The position numbers were made by a program, and so were the translations under genes. DNA of 64,000 nt from Legionella sainthelensi (GTDB lineage: Bacteria; Pseudomonadota; Gammaproteobacteria; Legionellales; Legionellaceae). The stretch covers positions 3,065,001 to 3,129,000 of the forward strand of contig NZ_LR134388.1 of assembly GCF_900637685.1 (NCBI RefSeq), read 5' to 3'. Position 1 is the stretch's first letter, and each line of letters opens with the position of its first letter. This document shows positions 60,351-64,000 of this stretch, in pieces. Below the pieces are notes generated by a model, which worked only from the letters and a program-made list of their open reading frames with translations, ran no database searches and was not told the DNA's origin.

Positions 60351-60828
60351 TTCTTGATTCAAGCCATAGCTCCAATCGAGCTATGGCCTCTAGATATCAA
60401 CGAGATACAGCAAGAATTAAGTAGTCTCGTTGCTTACAACCAAGACTTCAATTTAATTTGCTTGTTCGCGTTCACAAAAGTTAGAACCGAATAATTCTCC
60501 ATCCCAACTTTTTGGCAGCATACCGCCATAAACCTATGGATGAAAATTCGAATAAGTCCTTGTTTTGCATTGGTTTAAAATGAATGTGGATTCACCTGAG
60601 TGCAAAAATATGGTTTGAAAAATAATAGGCAATGCCTTTTAAATAATAAAACCTGTTAATTTCTAACAGTTACATCAAATAATCAATCAGATTAAAATTA
60701 GAGCACATTCAAATACACTGAACCATTCTTTGGTTTTGTGATACTGATTTCAATTTGTTAACCCTGATGCGGTCACTAACAGGACTGGTTTAGTCACATC
60801 GCATTATCCAGCCCGAGAGAAAGAAGAT
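60351..60828. other. Spacer with hairpin and a possible ORF relic
   Basis: A perfect 10-bp hairpin, GCCATAGCTC (60363-60372) / GAGCTATGGC (60378-60387), follows the 58710 gene and may terminate it, though no U-run follows. On the minus strand 60453-60572 reads like the end of a protein (YGGMLPKSWDGELFGSNFC..., one internal stop), possibly a relic. The rest shows nothing. Confidence 0.4.
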
Positions 60829-63800
60829 ATGCCAACGTTGCCCATGCTGGATATTCTACAAGAGCTTCAAATTATCCAGGGATTAAAACAAAAATCACTC
60901 ATTTTTAGCGACAAAGCCAATGAGCTTATCGAGCGCATTCACCATGATTATGGTGATGAAGGCGCCTATTTAATGAAAGTCACGTTACATCAATGGGGAT
61001 TAGGGGACTTTTTAGAAGCAACTCCCCTGCCGCCCCCTCTTCTTCCACCGCATCAGGTGCAAAACCATGACTGTTATCAAAAAGTGCTTCCTTTATGTCA
61101 ATTAGCCCTTATTGTGGAACGCAATGGGGTGGCTGAAGACCATGCATTGAAATTAGCTACGATTTTTAAGGATGAAAAAGCGGTATTACATTATTTAATC
61201 CAATTTAAAGACCAGAATTCCTACAACTACCTGGTTCATGATGCCTGCTTATTTGAGCTTCCCAAAGCCGATACTTGTGCGATGGCCCAATGGCTGAAAC
61301 TGGCCAATCTGTACCTTGCCAACCCCCGTTTTCGCGCTCTTTTGCCTCATGCAGAAGCTATTGAGGTCATGGGGAAAATGGGTAAAAAAACAACGAAACA
61401 AGAAGGCCAAAAGTTCGATGCAAAAGTTAGGGATAAAATTCAAGAGGTCAAAAAGGAACTCTCTACGGTATCAAAACAATACAAGCAACTGAAGAAAAAG
61501 CCCTTGACCAACCCAGCTGAAAGGATGGCACGTCAGGAAAAGCTGCAAGCACTCAGTCAGTATATGTTCAACCTTCAAAACTACTTGGTCTCCCTTTGCC
61601 AGGGACGATTATCTTTAGCGCATGTTGACATGATTGTTCTGGAAGCCTTTTATGCCACGTACCAACAAGAAAGCAGTGCAGCTCAAAACATTTTAATCCA
61701 AAACGGCATCAGCCCACAAAATAGAGAGCATTTTTATTCACTCCCACGCGATAATGCGGATAAGACGATTCCTGATTTAGTTATTGATGGGAAAGAGATT
61801 GGCTATCCTGGGATTTATATTAAAAAACTCGATACGACCAGTGATAAGGGAGCCGCACTTGCAGCCTGTCTTGGAAGAATAACGCAGTGCTGCCAGTATC
61901 TTGGCGGTGTGGGCAGTGAGTGTGTGATTCATGGCATTGCCTCTCCTAATGGTGGATTTTATGTTTTATGCCAAGGTGAGGCGCAAAACCCATCGCTGGA
62001 TGATGCCATTTTGGCGCAATCCTGGGTATGGAAAGGGCAACAGGGTGGGTTGTGTTTGGATTCAATTGAGTCTGCAGTGAAAAAAGAAAAAATAGCTCAG
62101 GTGGTGGATATGTTTCGTTTGCTGGGCCACACTCTGTGTCAGAAGCATCACATCACCCAGGTGAATACAGGTGCACAAAGTGGCATCACGCGCCAAGTGG
62201 CCTGCAAAGATTATCCAGCTGTCAAAGAACAATTCCAGGATTATGCAGGGTACTGCGATTCTAAATCGCAGCTTCCCCTTGCCTGTGCGACCATGCCTTA
62301 CCTTTTCTATGGCAAGGTAGCCTCTTCCCAATTGCAAGCCATGATTGCAGAAGAGACGAAGCGCTTTTTCCAAGAATTATTCAGCACCCAGGAAGCATTG
62401 CAAAACACCGAAGCCTTGCAACAAGTCCTTGCTTTTGTCCTCTCTACCAGAAACGATGAGTTACTTCAGTTATTAGGTGAGTACGCCTCTCATCACCAAG
62501 AAGCCTTTGACGCGCTGTTAGCGACTAACCGGGATTATCTGCACCAATTAGACCAGGGAATCATTGATTTTGACGCTCTGGAACAAGGTGCTGCGATTCA
62601 TGCGAGGAACAAAAAGGGGCAAAGCGCCTTGCATCTTGCCACCTTAAACGCCGACAAGAAGAGCATCAGCACCCTCATGGCACGGGGCATTAATGTAAAC
62701 ATCCAAGATAAAGACGGCAATACCGCTTTAATCCGTGCCCTGGAAAAAGTGCTCTACAAAGATAAAAGCGAAGTGGGACGCGATATTGCCCAACAATTGA
62801 TTGCAGCGCAGGCGCAACTGGACATTAAAGACAATGATGAAAATACACCGCTTATCATCGTAGTTAAAAACAAAGACTTAGCCATGGTGAACGATTTGCT
62901 GGAACACGGTGCTTGTCTTGAAACCTTGGATGCCCACATGAAAACCGCTTTATTTTGGGCTGCTGAGAAAGGATATGAGGACATTTTTGATGTACTCTTG
63001 GAACACGGTGCTAAAGTCAATGGGGTCAGTAACCCCGAGGAAAATACTCCCCTGATGGCCGCATTAATCAACGGACATTGGGGTATCGCACAAAAAATCT
63101 TGTCACAAAAAGGGGTGACAATAAGACAAAAAAACCAAAAGGGCGAAACCCTAATTCATCTTGCAGTTAATAACTCTGAAAGCTTAAAGACTATTCTAGC
63201 ACTATATCCGGAAAATAAACGCTTAGAGGCAGTGATGATTCAAGACAACTATGGCTATACGGCGTTTCATGAAGCGGCTTATACTCCTGAAAGCCTTAAG
63301 ACTATTCTCGAATTATATCCAGAAAATCAACGTCTAGAGGCGGTGATGGTGAAAAATAATAAAGGCGATACAGCACTTCATAATGCTGCCATGAGTCCCG
63401 AAAGCTTAAGGACCATTATCGGATTATTGCCTGAAAATCAACGCCCAGAGGCGGTGATGGTGAAAAATTACAATGGCGATACAGTACTTCATCAGGCTGA
63501 CAGGAACCCTGAAAGCTTAAAGGCCATTCTAGGATTATTGCCTGAAAATCAACGTCTAGACGCGTTGATTATTCAAAACAATGATAGCTATTACAATGGC
63601 TTTACAACAGCACTTCATCTGGCTACCAAATATCCTGAAAGCCTAAAGACCATTCTAGGATCCTTGCCTGAACATCAACGTATAGAGGCGGTGATGATTA
63701 AAAACAAAGGCGGCGACACAGTACTCCATCTTGCTAACCATAATTTTGAAAGCCTAAAAACTATTCTCGAATTATATCCAGAAAATCAACGTCTAAGGGC

Positions 63801-64000
63801 ATTGCTGGTTAAAAATCAAGAGGGTAAAACAGTACTTCATAATGCTGCCAAGAATCCTGAAAGCTTAAAAACCATTCTTGCGTTATTGCCAGAAAATCAA
63901 CGTCTAGAGGCAGTGATGGTTCAAAATAAGGATGATAAAACATCACTTCATCTGGCTGCCGAGAATCCTGAAAGCCTAAAGACCATTCTCGGATTATTGC
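60829..64000 (+). CDS. Large ankyrin-repeat effector candidate with 37-residue tandem repeats, runs off the window
   Basis: At least 1057 codons, open at the window end. GAGAAAGAAG precedes ATG 60829 (MPTLPMLDILQELQ). Residues 1-300: helical with a basic coiled coil near 190-225. About 311-470: a globular Cys-rich domain (GKEIGYPGIYIKKLDT, CCQYLGGVGSECVIHG, LCLDSIE) that I cannot name. About 590-760: ankyrin repeats (GQSALHLATLNADKKS, DGNTALIRALEK, TALFWAAEKGY). From about 765: eight repeats of 37 residues built on G-x-T-x-LH-x-A-A, then PESLKTILxLLPENQRLEAV, one unit having a 5-residue insertion. GC is visibly higher in the first 2 kb than around it, suggesting transfer. Confidence 0.75.
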   Translation, partial: MPTLPMLDILQELQIIQGLKQKSLIFSDKANELIERIHHDYGDEGAYLMKVTLHQWGLGDFLEATPLPPPLLPPHQVQNHDCYQKVLPLCQLALIVERNGVAEDHALKLATIFKDEKAVLHYLIQFKDQNSYNYLVHDACLFELPKADTCAMAQWLKLANLYLANPRFRALLPHAEAIEVMGKMGKKTTKQEGQKFDAKVRDKIQEVKKELSTVSKQYKQLKKKPLTNPAERMARQEKLQALSQYMFNLQNYLVSLCQGRLSLAHVDMIVLEAFYATYQQESSAAQNILIQNGISPQNREHFYSLPRDNADKTIPDLVIDGKEIGYPGIYIKKLDTTSDKGAALAACLGRITQCCQYLGGVGSECVIHGIASPNGGFYVLCQGEAQNPSLDDAILAQSWVWKGQQGGLCLDSIESAVKKEKIAQVVDMFRLLGHTLCQKHHITQVNTGAQSGITRQVACKDYPAVKEQFQDYAGYCDSKSQLPLACATMPYLFYGKVASSQLQAMIAEETKRFFQELFSTQEALQNTEALQQVLAFVLSTRNDELLQLLGEYASHHQEAFDALLATNRDYLHQLDQGIIDFDALEQGAAIHARNKKGQSALHLATLNADKKSISTLMARGINVNIQDKDGNTALIRALEKVLYKDKSEVGRDIAQQLIAAQAQLDIKDNDENTPLIIVVKNKDLAMVNDLLEHGACLETLDAHMKTALFWAAEKGYEDIFDVLLEHGAKVNGVSNPEENTPLMAALINGHWGIAQKILSQKGVTIRQKNQKGETLIHLAVNNSESLKTILALYPENKRLEAVMIQDNYGYTAFHEAAYTPESLKTILELYPENQRLEAVMVKNNKGDTALHNAAMSPESLRTIIGLLPENQRPEAVMVKNYNGDTVLHQADRNPESLKAILGLLPENQRLDALIIQNNDSYYNGFTTALHLATKYPESLKTILGSLPEHQRIEAVMIKNKGGDTVLHLANHNFESLKTILELYPENQRLRALLVKNQEGKTVLHNAAKNPESLKTILALLPENQRLEAVMVQNKDDKTSLHLAAENPESLKTILGLL
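63100..64000. repeat. 111-base tandem repeats
   Basis: GAAAGC(C/T)T markers recur at 63178, 63289, 63400, 63511, 63637, 63748, 63859 and 63970: spacing 111 bases except one of 126. Nucleotide identity between units is high, indicating recent expansion by duplication; the array continues beyond the window. Confidence 0.9.

Overview
The window is almost certainly a chromosomal segment of a non-pneumophila Legionella species. It is AT-rich and carries a complete enhA-enhB-enhC locus, a letA (GacA-type) regulator next to uvrC, a ProA-like M4 metalloprotease, and many long, AT-rich proteins of the kind secreted by the Dot/Icm type IV system (ankyrin-like, PPR-like, coiled-coil and papain-like proteins). 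No species call is attempted.

Layout. 1-6.5 kb: tyrS (cut by the window edge), divergent from a MepM-like M23 endopeptidase, then a very large membrane protein joining a rhodanese domain to a water-dikinase-type phosphotransfer module. 6.6-11.1 kb: an accessory block with two candidate effectors, a permuted papain-like/coiled-coil protein behind a textbook PmrA box and a YopT/C58-like protease, separated by a decayed copy of the neighbouring spmB gene. 11.2-15.3 kb: spmA-spmB, a DUF1460 hydrolase, pepA and holC. 15.5-18.1 kb: a glycine-zipper effector candidate and an IS481-family insertion. 18.1-22.5 kb: DUF1840, a second M17 aminopeptidase, murJ (frameshifted as sequenced), a small unknown gene and rpsT. 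22.6-29.6 kb: accessory genes including a bacterial PPR-like repeat protein, a second permuted papain-like candidate, a ribbon-helix-helix protein and a SulP transporter. 29.8-40.9 kb: enhABC, uvrC-letA, phhA, an unknown gene and dinB. 41.0-44.3 kb: umuDC, then mobile-element debris including a Tn3 transposase remnant. 44.4-50.2 kb: the conserved core obgE, rpmA-rplU, rplY-pth-ychF, ispB and tRNA-Pro(CGG). 50.2-64 kb: an accessory island with an IS30 remnant beside the tRNA, a frameshifted permuted papain-like gene, a repeat lipoprotein, a ProA-like protease, a LuxR solo, a PmrA-boxed Cys/His/Asp candidate effector, a helical-repeat protein with an NLS-like tail, and a large ankyrin protein with eight 37-residue repeats running off the window.

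How the genes fit together. Housekeeping modules (cell wall: MepM, MurJ, EnhA-C; translation: S20, L21, L27, L25, Pth, Obg, YchF; repair: UvrC, UmuDC, DinB, HolC) are interrupted by cassettes that look like host-interaction genes. Two of these have PmrA-type direct repeats at the same distance from a -10 element, tying them to effector regulation. Several unrelated-looking candidates share a cysteine-hydrolase (papain-like) active-site layout, the most striking functional theme of the window. These assignments rest on motif reading only; no database search was run.
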